Assembly: GCA_965230375.1 (NCBI GenBank)
Contig: CBDDKU010000015.1
Coordinates: 1-64,000 of the forward strand
Direction: 5' to 3'
DNA from: CBDDKU01 sp965230375
Lineage (GTDB): Bacteria; Bacteroidota; Bacteroidia; Flavobacteriales_D; Cryomorphaceae
DNA length: 64,000 nucleotides
Below, piece by piece: positions 52,383 through 60,206 of this stretch (the first letter of the stretch is position 1; every line of letters begins with the position of its first letter). The notes beneath the pieces were generated by a model. The model was not told where the DNA came from and did not search any database. It worked only from the letters and a program-made list of their open reading frames with translations. The translations under genes and the position numbers were made by a program.

Positions 52383-52422
52383 GGTGACCCTTTAGCCCTG
52401 TGTTAAGGGGTCACCATTTTTT
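52383..52422 (+). terminator. Intrinsic terminator after the capsid gene
   Basis: GGTGACCC, 17 bases, GGGTCACC, then ATTTTTTT. Stem extended by CTT/AAG pairs across a bulge. Placed 28 bases after the capsid stop; partial readthrough would set the level of the downstream virion genes. Confidence 0.85.
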
Positions 52423-52441
52423 TCAATCCAAATCGATTAAA

Positions 52442-52852
52442 ATGAGTGATGTAGATAATTTTCGTGAGTGGGTGGGCATGCATGGTGCAGCCTTCCGCAC
52501 TTCACTAAGCCAGGAACTAGGCCAAGACTTACCAGACGATCCAAACGGGTTGGCTGATTTTGCTATTGAAACCGCTCAATCTGGACAGGCTGGGTATGAC
52601 ACCGTAGTCCGCGCCATTGAGAATATGGGCGACCACAACGCCAAGGGTGATTTTGTTGAGATCATTAATGCCGGAATGGGCATTTTCAACAGGATTTTCG
52701 GAGCTGATCCTGAAATGACAGCAGCCCTGAATGAAGCCAATGCTAGGGCTTACCAAGCTCAAAGCAAGACTATCAATGTCATTATGATGGTAATGGTTGC
52801 CCTGATTCTGGGAGTTGTAGGATTTTTCTTTTTCCGCAAAAGCAAAGGGTGA
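52442..52852 (+). CDS. Virion-type protein with C-terminal membrane anchor
   Basis: A 136-residue protein from ATG 52442 (the frame is open from 52400, through the terminator). Mostly helical soluble part (FREWVGMHGAAFRTSLSQELGQDLPDDPNGLADFAIETAQ) and a C-terminal helix INVIMMVMVALILGVVGFFFF followed by basic RKSKG. This tail-anchored form recurs in the next genes and fits proteins of the internal phage membrane. Overlaps the next gene by 4 bases. Confidence 0.65.
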   Translation: MSDVDNFREWVGMHGAAFRTSLSQELGQDLPDDPNGLADFAIETAQSGQAGYDTVVRAIENMGDHNAKGDFVEIINAGMGIFNRIFGADPEMTAALNEANARAYQAQSKTINVIMMVMVALILGVVGFFFFRKSKG

Positions 52853-53244
52853 AGGTCGATAGATCCATAATCAAAGCCATCATTGTAAACAACCATCCTG
52901 CAGTTGCAGAAAACATGGTGACTTACACTGACGATCCTTCTTGGCTAGAAGCTAAACCAATTGAACTTGCCGATGAGCTTGAAATGATAAGCAAGTCAAC
53001 CTACCGCGACGACCTGTATGAAATTCTCTCAGTTCCTTATCTGAGTGAAAACCCCGTTGAAGCGGCTGAGCAATACTATGAAGCTCTGGAAGCTGATAAA
53101 TCGACGCCGCTGATTCAAGTGCTCAATCCTTACCTGGACACGGCTAAATCAAATCAAATTTTTCAATCTGAGTCTCTTGCCTTGCTAGTCTGCATGGCTA
53201 TTGGCTTGCTAATCCTTTTCCTATGGCGAAAGATTTCGAAATGA
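52849..53244 (+). CDS. Virion-type protein with C-terminal membrane anchor
   Basis: A 131-residue protein starting at GTG 52849. Soluble N-terminal part (VDRSIIKAIIVNNHPAVAENMVTYTDDPSWLEAKPIELADELEMISKS) and a C-terminal helix ALLVCMAIGLLILFLW followed by RKISK. Overlaps both neighbours by 4 bases. Same tail-anchored plan as 52442 and 53321. Family unknown. Confidence 0.65.
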   Translation: MKVDRSIIKAIIVNNHPAVAENMVTYTDDPSWLEAKPIELADELEMISKSTYRDDLYEILSVPYLSENPVEAAEQYYEALEADKSTPLIQVLNPYLDTAKSNQIFQSESLALLVCMAIGLLILFLWRKISK

Positions 53245-53321
53245 GTCAATCACACCTATTTGTAGGGGTTTTAGTGGTTGGTGTTCTTCTAATTCTGATC
53301 GTTCCAAACCTCGTGCGCTGA
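53241..53321 (+). CDS. Micro membrane protein (26 aa)
   Basis: MSQSHLFVGVLVVGVLLILI followed by VPNLVR and TGA. A single transmembrane helix. ATGA overlap with the previous stop and TGATG overlap with the next start argue for real translation. Fits the small membrane components of internal-membrane phages. Confidence 0.65.
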   Translation: MSQSHLFVGVLVVGVLLILIVPNLVR

Positions 53322-53806
53322 TGTCTGACTTTGTAATCACATATCAATCAGAACCGGACTACGACGAATGGGGCAAGGACACCTATTGGAAAACGTCTGA
53401 CTGGATCTATTGGCTCTCGCTGCTAGAACAACAGTATGGTAAAACCCAAGCCGCCCAAATCTTTTACCAGGCGTGGACAAAACCTAGTTTTTTTGATGCT
53501 TTTGGCGATGTACGAGGCGATTGGTTGTCATTCGACACGGGTTTTCGCGCTTCTATGCGAAACTACACCTTGCCAAATGGGGTCAATCTGCTAAGTGTGC
53601 TCGAAGGTGGATCCTGGGGATCTGGTCTATTTGGGGGTGTTTCTGACGTTATAAATGTTGGTGTTGGTGGCGGGCTTTCTGACGCTTCCAGTGCGGTCAG
53701 CAATACAACAAAAACTTTGAAGTGGCTTCTTCCAGTGCTCCTAGTACTGCTACTGGTTGGCGTTGCATATTTTCTAATTCTTAAACCAAAATTCAAATTA
53801 TCATGA
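53321..53806 (+). CDS. Virion-type protein with C-terminal membrane anchor
   Basis: A 161-residue protein. An aromatic-rich N-terminal domain (DYDEWGKDTYWKTSDWIYWLSLLEQQYGKTQAAQIFYQAW), a Gly-rich linker (about 97-125, GGVSDVINVGVGGGLSD) and a C-terminal helix WLLPVLLVLLLVGVAYFLIL ending in KPKFKLS. The Gly-rich linker plus anchor suggests an exposed domain tethered to the viral membrane. No known fold identified. ATGA overlap with the next gene. Confidence 0.65.
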   Translation: MSDFVITYQSEPDYDEWGKDTYWKTSDWIYWLSLLEQQYGKTQAAQIFYQAWTKPSFFDAFGDVRGDWLSFDTGFRASMRNYTLPNGVNLLSVLEGGSWGSGLFGGVSDVINVGVGGGLSDASSAVSNTTKTLKWLLPVLLVLLLVGVAYFLILKPKFKLS

Positions 53807-53928
53807 AAGAACACCTGATCACATTAGGGGTGGCCGTGTTTAGCATCCTTTTGGGGTACTACGCAATCCAGGCCATAGAAGGAGCTCGAAAGAAAGGGGC
53901 TTCTGCACCGACACCTGCTGTTGTGTAA
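53803..53928 (+). CDS. Micro membrane protein (41 aa)
   Basis: MKEHLITLGVAVFSILLGYY then AIQAIEGARKKGASAPTPAVV and TAA. One N-terminal transmembrane helix and a short basic, Pro-containing tail. Coupled by ATGA to the previous stop. Resembles small membrane proteins of PM2/PRD1-type virions by size only. Confidence 0.65.
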   Translation: MKEHLITLGVAVFSILLGYYAIQAIEGARKKGASAPTPAVV

Positions 53929-53962
53929 TTCATCGAATTGTAAACTTCAAAACCACAAGAAC

Positions 53963-54094
53963 ATGAAAACATGGCACTGGGTACTAATCATCTCAATTAT
54001 TGCAATTGCTGGTGGTTATTTCTGCTTCAAAGACAAGCTTAAACTTCCTTTCGGCGACAAAACCGAAAAATTACCAGGAACGCAAGATGTCTAG
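53963..54094 (+). CDS. Micro membrane protein (43 aa)
   Basis: MKTWHWVLIISIIAIAGGYF then CFKDKLKLPFGDKTEKLPGTQDV and TAG. One transmembrane helix and a charged tail. Overlaps the next start (ATG 54087). Fits the same set of small membrane proteins. Confidence 0.6.
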   Translation: MKTWHWVLIISIIAIAGGYFCFKDKLKLPFGDKTEKLPGTQDV

Positions 54095-54407
54095 CAAGAA
54101 GAAAATAGGGATTGGCAGTACACTAGCATCTATTCTGGTACCTGTCGTTTCTGGTTTGCTTTCTCGCAAATCGCGTGACTCTGAGACCCCGAAAGGGGCA
54201 GGGCGTGTGCGCGACTTTGGATCTGTACTGGCTGGTGCTGGTGCGGCCAATGCTATTGCAGTACAAGCCGGAGCCAATCCTATCGAATGGACAGGCATAG
54301 TATTAACACCCGACCAAAACATCATTCTCAATGCCGTTTTGGTAGTTACGGGAGCCGTTCTCCACCTGTGGGGGATTGGTAAAAAGACGAAGACAAATGA
54401 ACGCTGA
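54087..54407 (+). CDS. Small two-helix membrane protein
   Basis: A 106-residue protein from ATG 54087 (frame open from 54000). A Lys-rich start, a first hydrophobic segment (IGSTLASILVPVVSGLLS), a Gly/Ala-rich middle (FGSVLAGAGAANAIAVQAGANPI) and a second segment (IILNAVLVVTGAVLHLWGI) with basic ends. A pinholin/holin-like role is possible, since a lytic transglycosylase follows; a virion membrane role is equally possible. Confidence 0.6.
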   Translation: MSSKKKIGIGSTLASILVPVVSGLLSRKSRDSETPKGAGRVRDFGSVLAGAGAANAIAVQAGANPIEWTGIVLTPDQNIILNAVLVVTGAVLHLWGIGKKTKTNER

Positions 54408-54945
54408 AAGTCAGTACATGTACATCAACCTTCAAGCCGACATTACCGCGCTTGAAAGTCAACAACTGCAGAAGCAAAATGATCTCACCAATCTTAACCG
54501 ATTGTTGGAAGATCTGGAAAATGTTCAGCTTCCTTCGGCCCAAAAACGCTTGAGCGATTGGATGGCCGCTGGTGACAGTGATTGGGCTAATAAGCAAGAG
54601 AAAATCAATGCATCGCGCAAGAGGGTCAATGAGCTTACAGCTCAAATCAATGAGTTGAAGATCACCAAGGGGCAGTTGGAAACCGACATTGCGAACCTAG
54701 CCGGAGATATTGCGCTCAAGAGAGCTGAGCAAGCGGCATTCGTTGAAAACTACGAATACAACCTTGCCAACGGCATTGATCCGAAGGACGCTGCAGATCA
54801 GGCTGCCGATGCTGCCAGAGAAGCAGCGCAAGCCGCTGCAGCCCAAAAAGCGAATGAAAGTAACAAGAAAACCATGCTCTATTTGGGCATTGGCGGCGGT
54901 TTACTGCTGGTCATTGTGGTTTTGGTACTAATCTTCAAAAAATAA
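54397..54945 (+). CDS. Coiled-coil protein with C-terminal membrane anchor
   Basis: A 182-residue protein from ATG 54397. Residues 10-150 form a long coiled coil (ITALESQQLQKQNDLTNLNRLLEDLENVQLPSAQKRL ... INELKITKGQLETDIANLAGDI), and the end is MLYLGIGGGLLLVIVVLVLIFKK. Such rod-plus-anchor proteins could span membrane to capsid. Overlaps 54087 by 11 bases. The next gene has an AAGGAGG ribosome binding site, rare for this genome. Confidence 0.65.
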   Translation: MNAESQYMYINLQADITALESQQLQKQNDLTNLNRLLEDLENVQLPSAQKRLSDWMAAGDSDWANKQEKINASRKRVNELTAQINELKITKGQLETDIANLAGDIALKRAEQAAFVENYEYNLANGIDPKDAADQAADAAREAAQAAAAQKANESNKKTMLYLGIGGGLLLVIVVLVLIFKK

Positions 54946-54957
54946 GGAGGTCATAAG

Positions 54958-55110
54958 ATGGATCCAGATCAAATTTTAGAAGGAGCAAGCGGCAACAGGC
55001 CGATTAAGATTGCGATGGATGGCGACGATATGTTGAAGCTGTTTATCGTGTTTTTTGCTGCCTTTTTCCTTGGTGGTATTCTCGTGCAGATTGCCGCCAA
55101 AAACATCTAA
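54958..55110 (+). CDS. Micro membrane protein (50 aa)
   Basis: MDPDQILEGASGNRPIKIAM then DGDDMLKLFIVFFAAFFLGG, ILVQIAAKNI and TAA. One C-terminal transmembrane helix. A good Shine-Dalgarno AGGAGG lies 8 bases upstream (54946-54951), unusual in Bacteroidota and a sign of strong translation. Confidence 0.65.
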   Translation: MDPDQILEGASGNRPIKIAMDGDDMLKLFIVFFAAFFLGGILVQIAAKNI

Positions 55111-55113
55111 GCG

Positions 55114-55581
55114 ATGAAGGAAAAGAAGCAGGTTCAAATCAGACTTTTTGATGATGAGTTTTCGCAACTCGCAAAGGAGCGCGGTGTATCTGGTGCGCTA
55201 GTAGCCAAGGAAGAAAAAGCCAAACAAACCGGATTGAACAAGAAGTTCAGCGCAAGTGAAAGGGCTAAAGCTGAAAAGGTTATTCGCAAACTTGTACAAG
55301 GCGTAGGTAAGCAAGGGAAGCTATCTACTCAAGAAGTCATCGAGATTGCGAGAAAGATCAACGAGAATAGATCTTTCTTCTCCATGTTTTGCGACCTGCA
55401 GGGCGACCATGATAAGGTGTACTATCCCACCGAAAAGAATCTGAAAGCCTGGGCAAAGAATCCAGGAGCCAGTGACATGCTCGGTGTGGACAACAAACGA
55501 ACGACGAGATCCAATGCAGGTGAGAAGAAAGGCCGTGCATTGAAGGTATTCGGAATATTTCCAATCAAAACCAAAAACTAA
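55114..55581 (+). CDS. Basic soluble prophage protein
   Basis: A 155-residue Lys/Arg-rich protein (MKEKKQVQIRLFDDEFSQLAKERGVSGALVAKEEKAKQ, ERAKAEKVIRKLVQGVGKQGKLSTQEVIEIARKINENRSFF, KKGRALKVFGIFPIKTKN). Mainly helical, no membrane segment. High charge suggests a DNA-binding or internal virion protein. Family unknown. Confidence 0.6.
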   Translation: MKEKKQVQIRLFDDEFSQLAKERGVSGALVAKEEKAKQTGLNKKFSASERAKAEKVIRKLVQGVGKQGKLSTQEVIEIARKINENRSFFSMFCDLQGDHDKVYYPTEKNLKAWAKNPGASDMLGVDNKRTTRSNAGEKKGRALKVFGIFPIKTKN

Positions 55582-55585
55582 GAGC

Positions 55586-55828
55586 ATGAGCCACGAACAC
55601 CAGGACAAGGTGACCAAAATGATCGCCAAGCAAGCCGCTCGGCATTTGCACGGAGTACCTGTCAAAAAGCAGAAAATCGGTGAAGATTCCGATGAATTCA
55701 GACTCGTTTTTGACTTCGCCCGTCCGCATTTCGGAATGGGGTATCGAGTTACCAAAGCAGGTAAGTTGATCTATGTGAAGCAAAAGTTGAGAAAAACCTA
55801 TGAAGAATCGCTAAAAGCGGAGAAATAG
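55586..55828 (+). CDS. Small basic prophage protein
   Basis: An 80-residue protein (MSHEHQDKVTKMIAKQAARHLHGVPVKKQKIGEDSDEFRLVFDFARPHFGMGYRVTKAGKLIYVKQKLRKTYEESLKAEK), with a helix, two strands and a charged terminal helix. No family recognised; 4 bases before the transglycosylase. Confidence 0.6.
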   Translation: MSHEHQDKVTKMIAKQAARHLHGVPVKKQKIGEDSDEFRLVFDFARPHFGMGYRVTKAGKLIYVKQKLRKTYEESLKAEK

Positions 55829-55832
55829 ACTC

Positions 55833-56447
55833 ATGGCAGATTTACTTTTCATTGATCGCGTTCCAGAAAGCGAACGAGCTGGTTTTTCAGCTAAAGTTCG
55901 TGAAGTGGCTGCCCGTCTCGGGATCAGCCCTAACTGGCTTATGGGAGTCATGGAACTCGAAACGGCTGGCACATTTGATCCGGCCATAACCAATAGCATT
56001 GGAGCAACAGGATTGATTCAATTCATGCCAACGACGGCTTCGGAGCTGGGAACGAGTACCAACGCGCTCCGATCAATGAGCCGTGTACAGCAAATGGAAT
56101 GGGTGTACAAGTACTATGCCCGCTACAAGAGCAAGATAAAGCGATACGCGGATCTCTACATTGCGACTCTTTTTCCGGCAGCATTAGGCAAGCCGTTGAA
56201 CTACGTTCTGCAGACATCTAGGCTTCCGGCCAATGTCATTGCCAGGGCCAACCCTTTGTTTGATCTAAATGGCGACCAGAAGATTACGGTCGGTGAAATC
56301 GAAGCAAAGCTTCTCACAAGAATTCCCCAAGAATGGTTGAACATCATTCTTCAAAAAAAAAATGCGCCCGTGGCTGATCGGGATAGTCTTACTTGTCCTT
56401 GCTGCGGTACTAGCCTACGTGTATCTCTACAAGAAATAAGTTCATGA
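55833..56447 (+). CDS. Lytic transglycosylase (SLT-like) virion or lysis protein
   Basis: A 204-residue protein. Residues 25-130 are an SLT domain: ISPNWLMGVMELETAGTFDPAIT contains the catalytic Glu (Glu43, ESGF-equivalent), and IGATGLIQFMPTTASELG is the GAxGLMQ motif. FDLNGDQKITVGEIE near 155 is an EF-hand-like loop. It cleaves peptidoglycan between MurNAc and GlcNAc, for entry or release. The last ~30 codons follow an A10 run (56353-56362); in the other frame this stretch encodes a membrane helix (see 56362-56439). No signal peptide. Confidence 0.82.
   Translation: MADLLFIDRVPESERAGFSAKVREVAARLGISPNWLMGVMELETAGTFDPAITNSIGATGLIQFMPTTASELGTSTNALRSMSRVQQMEWVYKYYARYKSKIKRYADLYIATLFPAALGKPLNYVLQTSRLPANVIARANPLFDLNGDQKITVGEIEAKLLTRIPQEWLNIILQKKNAPVADRDSLTCPCCGTSLRVSLQEISS
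56362..56439 (+). CDS. Micro membrane protein inside the transglycosylase 3' end (25 aa), or its frameshifted anchor
   Basis: MRPWLIGIVLLVLAAVLAYV then YLYKK and TAA, in a frame different from the transglycosylase. It starts at the end of the A10 run. It could be a separate microprotein or, if the ribosome or polymerase slips on A10, a C-terminal anchor fused to the transglycosylase. Its helix matches the tail-anchor style of neighbours. Confidence 0.5.
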   Translation: MRPWLIGIVLLVLAAVLAYVYLYKK

Positions 56448-58249
56448 GTTTGGGAGGAAACCGAGGAAATAGATTGCGTTCACCTGCAAAGGTCAAGCGG
56501 CAAACTTTCAAGGTAGTTTGTGAGCACAAGGGAGGGGTTCCACCCACGCCACAACCGCCGTTTTTCACATTCAAGACCAAATTTAACGGTGAAGTAGACT
56601 TCGAGATCACTCAAGACAATGGATCCTTAGCCACCTGGTACATGGGCGACGGTACCATCTACGCAAACACCAATTCTGTAACGCATACGTACCACGACAA
56701 TACGGAGAAAACTGTCAGCATTTCGGTAGGTGGGGAGTTTAGCGATGTAGTTGGTTTGGGTGACTTTAGCAACAAGGATATCACATTTTTTGATGCTTCA
56801 GATTTGAGCGAATTAAGTGGAACGGTCAATTTTGATTCGAATAGCGAATTGACTTCTTTCCTGGCACCAACGCTACACAATGGAAGCATATTTGAACTGA
56901 ATCTCGATGATTGCGATATAACGGGAACACTTTCAATCGGTGCGCTCAACATTACCAATAACCTATATGCTCAACGCAATTCAAACCTTGTCGGTGTATC
57001 TGTTGGTTCTGGATTCGCTTGTCACAATGTGTCATTGAACGAATGCGACATAACAGGGATCCTGGATTTCTCTCCAATTGCGACCACAACTTTAGCCAAT
57101 GGAAATTGGTATTTCAACGACAATCCAAATTTAACTGGGTTTACTCAACCTTCTAGCCAAATATCAAACAGGCTAACGGGGTTTTACATTCAAAACTGCG
57201 ACATAACCGGATCTCTCGAAGTGAGCAACTTTTATCCTGGTGGATTCGGTAGGTTTTATACGAATGACAATCCGAATTTGACAGGATTAGTTTTCTCTGC
57301 AGTTGGAAGCGTAACAGGCAATGCCGAAGTGTATAGATTTCACAATTGCAATCTTACTGGCGTCTTGGACATGACGTTCAGGACAAAAGGGTTAGACGGG
57401 TCAAACGGAACCTTATCTGTTGACAACAACGTGAATCTAACTGGTATCACCTTCGGATCCGGCCAAACTTGGAAAATGAGATCTGTCACTGGACCAGGTC
57501 AATACCTTGGCCTATCGATCATCAATACTGGAATCACTGCTATCGATTTAAGCCCATTGACTAGATTTTCAGGTACAATTATCGCCCAGAACAACCCTTC
57601 ACTACTTTCCTTCACGCCCTGCAGTTCCAATAACTCAAATTCTCAAGGAAATATGTATTTCGTAGATAATCCGAATCTGTCTGGCACATTAGATTTACAG
57701 TATTTCGTCTCTGGTGGAACCGGAACCAACGGCGTGTTCAATGTTTACAATAACGGTGCGATTGATACGCTCCATTTTCCGAAAGGGAACTTTGGATCTA
57801 TCATCGTTCGAGATACGGATTGTACAACTTTTGATCTGACGGGCATATCTCATACCAATGCCAATACAGGTGATCTGACTAATAACACGTCACTTACTTC
57901 CTGCGTTCTTTTCACCCCTCTTGCAACGGCTATTATCGATGTTTCGGCCACACCTTCATTGGTTGACTTGTCCTTCAGTACGCTCAATAGTGTTCTAGGT
58001 CAATGGCCGAACAAAAACAATGCTTCACTGGAAGCAACCGGATGTTCATTGAGTGCAGGTTCAATTGACAAACTTCTAGTTGATTATGACAACGCTGCAT
58101 TGAATCTGGGAGGTGGAGAAAGCGCTGAAATGAATCTTTCCGGTGGTGCAAATGCAGCCCCTACCGATGGTTCTATTACTGGCTTTGATGGTATTGCCGC
58201 CAAAGCATCAATTAACGCCCTAACAGGTCATACCGCTATCACTAACTAA
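56444..58249 (+). CDS. Putative spike / receptor-binding protein with PKD-like start and repeats
   Basis: A 601-residue protein. Residues about 40-120 resemble a PKD-like beta sandwich (FNGEVDFEITQDNGSLATWYMGDGTIYANTNSVTHTYHDN). From about 125 onward it has degenerate 25-35-residue repeats alternating NCDITGxLDxS and NNPNLTGxxF units, forming a solenoid of leucine-rich or right-handed type. It has no signal peptide. Such repeat proteins at the end of the virion block commonly bind the host. ATG overlaps the transglycosylase stop (ATGA). Confidence 0.65.
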   Translation: MSLGGNRGNRLRSPAKVKRQTFKVVCEHKGGVPPTPQPPFFTFKTKFNGEVDFEITQDNGSLATWYMGDGTIYANTNSVTHTYHDNTEKTVSISVGGEFSDVVGLGDFSNKDITFFDASDLSELSGTVNFDSNSELTSFLAPTLHNGSIFELNLDDCDITGTLSIGALNITNNLYAQRNSNLVGVSVGSGFACHNVSLNECDITGILDFSPIATTTLANGNWYFNDNPNLTGFTQPSSQISNRLTGFYIQNCDITGSLEVSNFYPGGFGRFYTNDNPNLTGLVFSAVGSVTGNAEVYRFHNCNLTGVLDMTFRTKGLDGSNGTLSVDNNVNLTGITFGSGQTWKMRSVTGPGQYLGLSIINTGITAIDLSPLTRFSGTIIAQNNPSLLSFTPCSSNNSNSQGNMYFVDNPNLSGTLDLQYFVSGGTGTNGVFNVYNNGAIDTLHFPKGNFGSIIVRDTDCTTFDLTGISHTNANTGDLTNNTSLTSCVLFTPLATAIIDVSATPSLVDLSFSTLNSVLGQWPNKNNASLEATGCSLSAGSIDKLLVDYDNAALNLGGGESAEMNLSGGANAAPTDGSITGFDGIAAKASINALTGHTAITN

Positions 58250-58259
58250 AACAATTCAG

Positions 58260-58568
58260 ATGTCAGAATTTACACCGAATTACAAGCCAATTGCAGGAAC
58301 CTTGACAATCTCGCTCACTGCAGGTGTAGTGTGGGAGTTAGATCCTGCCACTATTCCAGTTGGAGCGAATCGAGCTACAATAGCACCTTACGGTGATCGT
58401 ATTCACTACTTGAGTACGGGCGAAGATCCAAGCAGCAACTTTGGTCGTCCTGTTCCAGATGGGGAGGAAGCTTTGTTGAACAATAAGGAGAGTATCGCAG
58501 CTCTCAAGGTCATTCCTTCTGAAAGCGATTGCTTTTTGACAATCGCATTCTTCAACGGCAACAGATAA
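58260..58568 (+). CDS. Small beta-rich virion-type protein
   Basis: A 102-residue protein (NYKPIAGTLTISLTAGVVWELDPATIPVGANRATIAPYGDRIHYLSTGEDPSSNFGRPVPDGEEALLNNKESIAALKVIPSESDCFLTIAFFNGNR). All strands, no membrane segment. This pattern of alternating strands ending in LTIAFF resembles small phage decoration or penton-like jelly rolls. Overlaps the next ATG by one base. Confidence 0.55.
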   Translation: MSEFTPNYKPIAGTLTISLTAGVVWELDPATIPVGANRATIAPYGDRIHYLSTGEDPSSNFGRPVPDGEEALLNNKESIAALKVIPSESDCFLTIAFFNGNR

Positions 58569-59059
58569 TGGGGAAGGATCCAGTCATATCATTTCAAATC
58601 AGTGCTGCAGATGTTAGAAAAATCATCAAGTGGTTCGCTGGTGTTCTTATTACTGGTCTAGGGCTGCAAACGGCTTACTTGCACGTCACCACACCGAGCC
58701 AGAAAGAAATTTACGCTCGTCAAGACAGCTTGCACCAAATCCACACTTCGCACTTAGCTGCAATGGCAGAGATCCTGGACAATCGAAATGAGCAACACGC
58801 GAACCGGATTATTCAATTTTTACAGGATCCGGTGCTCATGGATCTGGCAGAGATCCAGAACCAGGTGGATGACATTTCACATTCCATCGGTACGGTAGAT
58901 CAACACTTGGGCCATGAGATAAACCGTGCACGGCTTCAATGGCTGGTAGAATTGGACGATATGAAACGACTTAGTTCACGGCCACTGGTTGACTCTCTCA
59001 AGATCACTAATCCAAAAACTCAAGACGATGAAAAAAGCAGTTCTGGCAACGGTTTTTAG
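58568..59059 (+). CDS. Membrane-anchored coiled-coil protein (possible spanin or entry protein)
   Basis: A 163-residue protein from ATG 58568. The N-terminus has a transmembrane helix (IIKWFAGVLITGLGLQTAYLHV, about 19-40), followed by a charged, mostly helical exterior region (LHQIHTSHLAAMAEILDNRNEQHANRIIQFL ... IQNQVDDISHSIGTVDQHL). This N-in, coil-out layout is that of inner-membrane spanin-like or tail-fibre-like proteins. Function unproven. Its end overlaps the next exported protein gene. Confidence 0.55.
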   Translation: MGKDPVISFQISAADVRKIIKWFAGVLITGLGLQTAYLHVTTPSQKEIYARQDSLHQIHTSHLAAMAEILDNRNEQHANRIIQFLQDPVLMDLAEIQNQVDDISHSIGTVDQHLGHEINRARLQWLVELDDMKRLSSRPLVDSLKITNPKTQDDEKSSSGNGF

Positions 59060-59450
59060 CCTGTTTTCTATATTCTTATTCGGGCAAAGCCTTGTTGTAT
59101 ATGGCTATGCTGGTGAAGATGATGAAGAATATACGATTGACGTTTACGGATGGATCGAAAAAAGCGACACATGCACATTTACCCATGTTCACCACAGCGT
59201 TGAGATTGGCCAATACACTTTTGAGATTCCCGAATCTTATCGGTTCTACTGGATCATCTATACAGATCGGAAATCAAGGAAAAAGTACACCAACGTATTT
59301 GAAATGGGCATCGACGATCACCGTCTTCACATCGACGTAGACTTTAACCAGGACACAAGTTTGCTTTACTACAGGATGAACGCTAAAAGTGGCTCATCTC
59401 TTTATCGAGTACTCAAGGACGAAAAATACGGTGCGGATGAATCTCGATAG
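59028..59450 (+). CDS. Exported small protein
   Basis: A 140-residue protein from ATG 59028 with signal peptide MKKAVLATVFSLFSIFLFGQ. The mature part is acidic and strand-rich (LVVYGYAGEDDEEYTIDVYGWIEKSDTCTFTHVHHSVEIGQYTFEI, YRFYWIIYTDRKSRKKYTNVFEMG). It resembles small host-derived exported beta proteins; it may be an outer-membrane or periplasmic lysis partner of the preceding gene. The next gene overlaps by 14 bases. Confidence 0.55.
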   Translation: MKKAVLATVFSLFSIFLFGQSLVVYGYAGEDDEEYTIDVYGWIEKSDTCTFTHVHHSVEIGQYTFEIPESYRFYWIIYTDRKSRKKYTNVFEMGIDDHRLHIDVDFNQDTSLLYYRMNAKSGSSLYRVLKDEKYGADESR

Positions 59451-60192
59451 GATCCTGAAAGAACTCACTCGGAGAGAAAGATCTTTAGCAAGCCTGCGCA
59501 ACCTTCAAGAGCAGGCTTTCGCGTCTAAAATGGCTTTGGAAAAAGTGTTTCCAAATCACTTCGTAATTGATTCACCTGCAGATGGAGTAGGAGGCGACTG
59601 GTACAACGCCATGAAAGTAGGAGAGAAGCGTATTTTGATTGTAGCTGATAGCGTTGGGCATAGCTTAGAAGGTGCCGCAGGATCCTTGGCCCTTCATGCG
59701 ATCATATCCGATGGTCTTCAACGTGGGATCCTGGATCCAAAGGATCTCATTTCCTTCATGCATAAGAAAGTTGCGAAGTATTTTCGCCACCAACTCACAT
59801 GCGATCTTGGAATTGTTGCCCTGGACGAAAACCAGGTGATCTTTTCCGGTGCAAAGCGACCTGCCATCATTCACCAGGGCGAACGTGATCATTGGATTTT
59901 GCCAGCAAACCGGATCAGCATAGGACAGGAGCGAGGAGAAAGGGTAGAGCTTCACCAACACACTATTGCGATTAACCCTGGTGCACGAGTGTTTATCACA
60001 TCAGACGGAGCCGAAAACGCGTTGAACAGGAAAGGGGCTCGACTTGGATCCAAACGAGTCCGAAGGTTGATAGTCGAGACGAGCATATTGCCATTGCTAG
60101 AACAGAAAACCACAATTTCTAACTATCTTAACGGCTGGATCAATGGCGCGGAGAGAGAAGACGATATTCTAGTTGTTGGAGTTGAGTTGTAG
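59437..60192 (+). CDS. SpoIIE/PP2C-like serine phosphatase encoded by the prophage
   Basis: A 251-residue protein from ATG 59437. After a short coiled coil (about 5-38) it has the PP2C/SpoIIE metal-binding motifs: GVGGDWYNAM (Asp54), ILIVADSVGHSLEGAAGSLALHAI (Asp71, DxxGH), LGIVALDENQVIFSGAKRPAII, VFITSDGAEN (Asp190) and EREDDILVVGVEL (Asp242/243). All the metal ligands are kept, so it should be an active Mn/Mg phosphatase. RsbU/SpoIIE relatives dephosphorylate anti-anti-sigma factors. None is encoded nearby. Its target may be a host signalling protein. Confidence 0.78.
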   Translation: MNLDRILKELTRRERSLASLRNLQEQAFASKMALEKVFPNHFVIDSPADGVGGDWYNAMKVGEKRILIVADSVGHSLEGAAGSLALHAIISDGLQRGILDPKDLISFMHKKVAKYFRHQLTCDLGIVALDENQVIFSGAKRPAIIHQGERDHWILPANRISIGQERGERVELHQHTIAINPGARVFITSDGAENALNRKGARLGSKRVRRLIVETSILPLLEQKTTISNYLNGWINGAEREDDILVVGVEL

Positions 60193-60206
60193 CTTTCCGA
60201 AAATGA

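Noticed and set aside
53321..53806. Tail-fibre or tape-measure protein
   Set aside because: It is only 161 residues with a C-terminal membrane helix; no tail genes are present.
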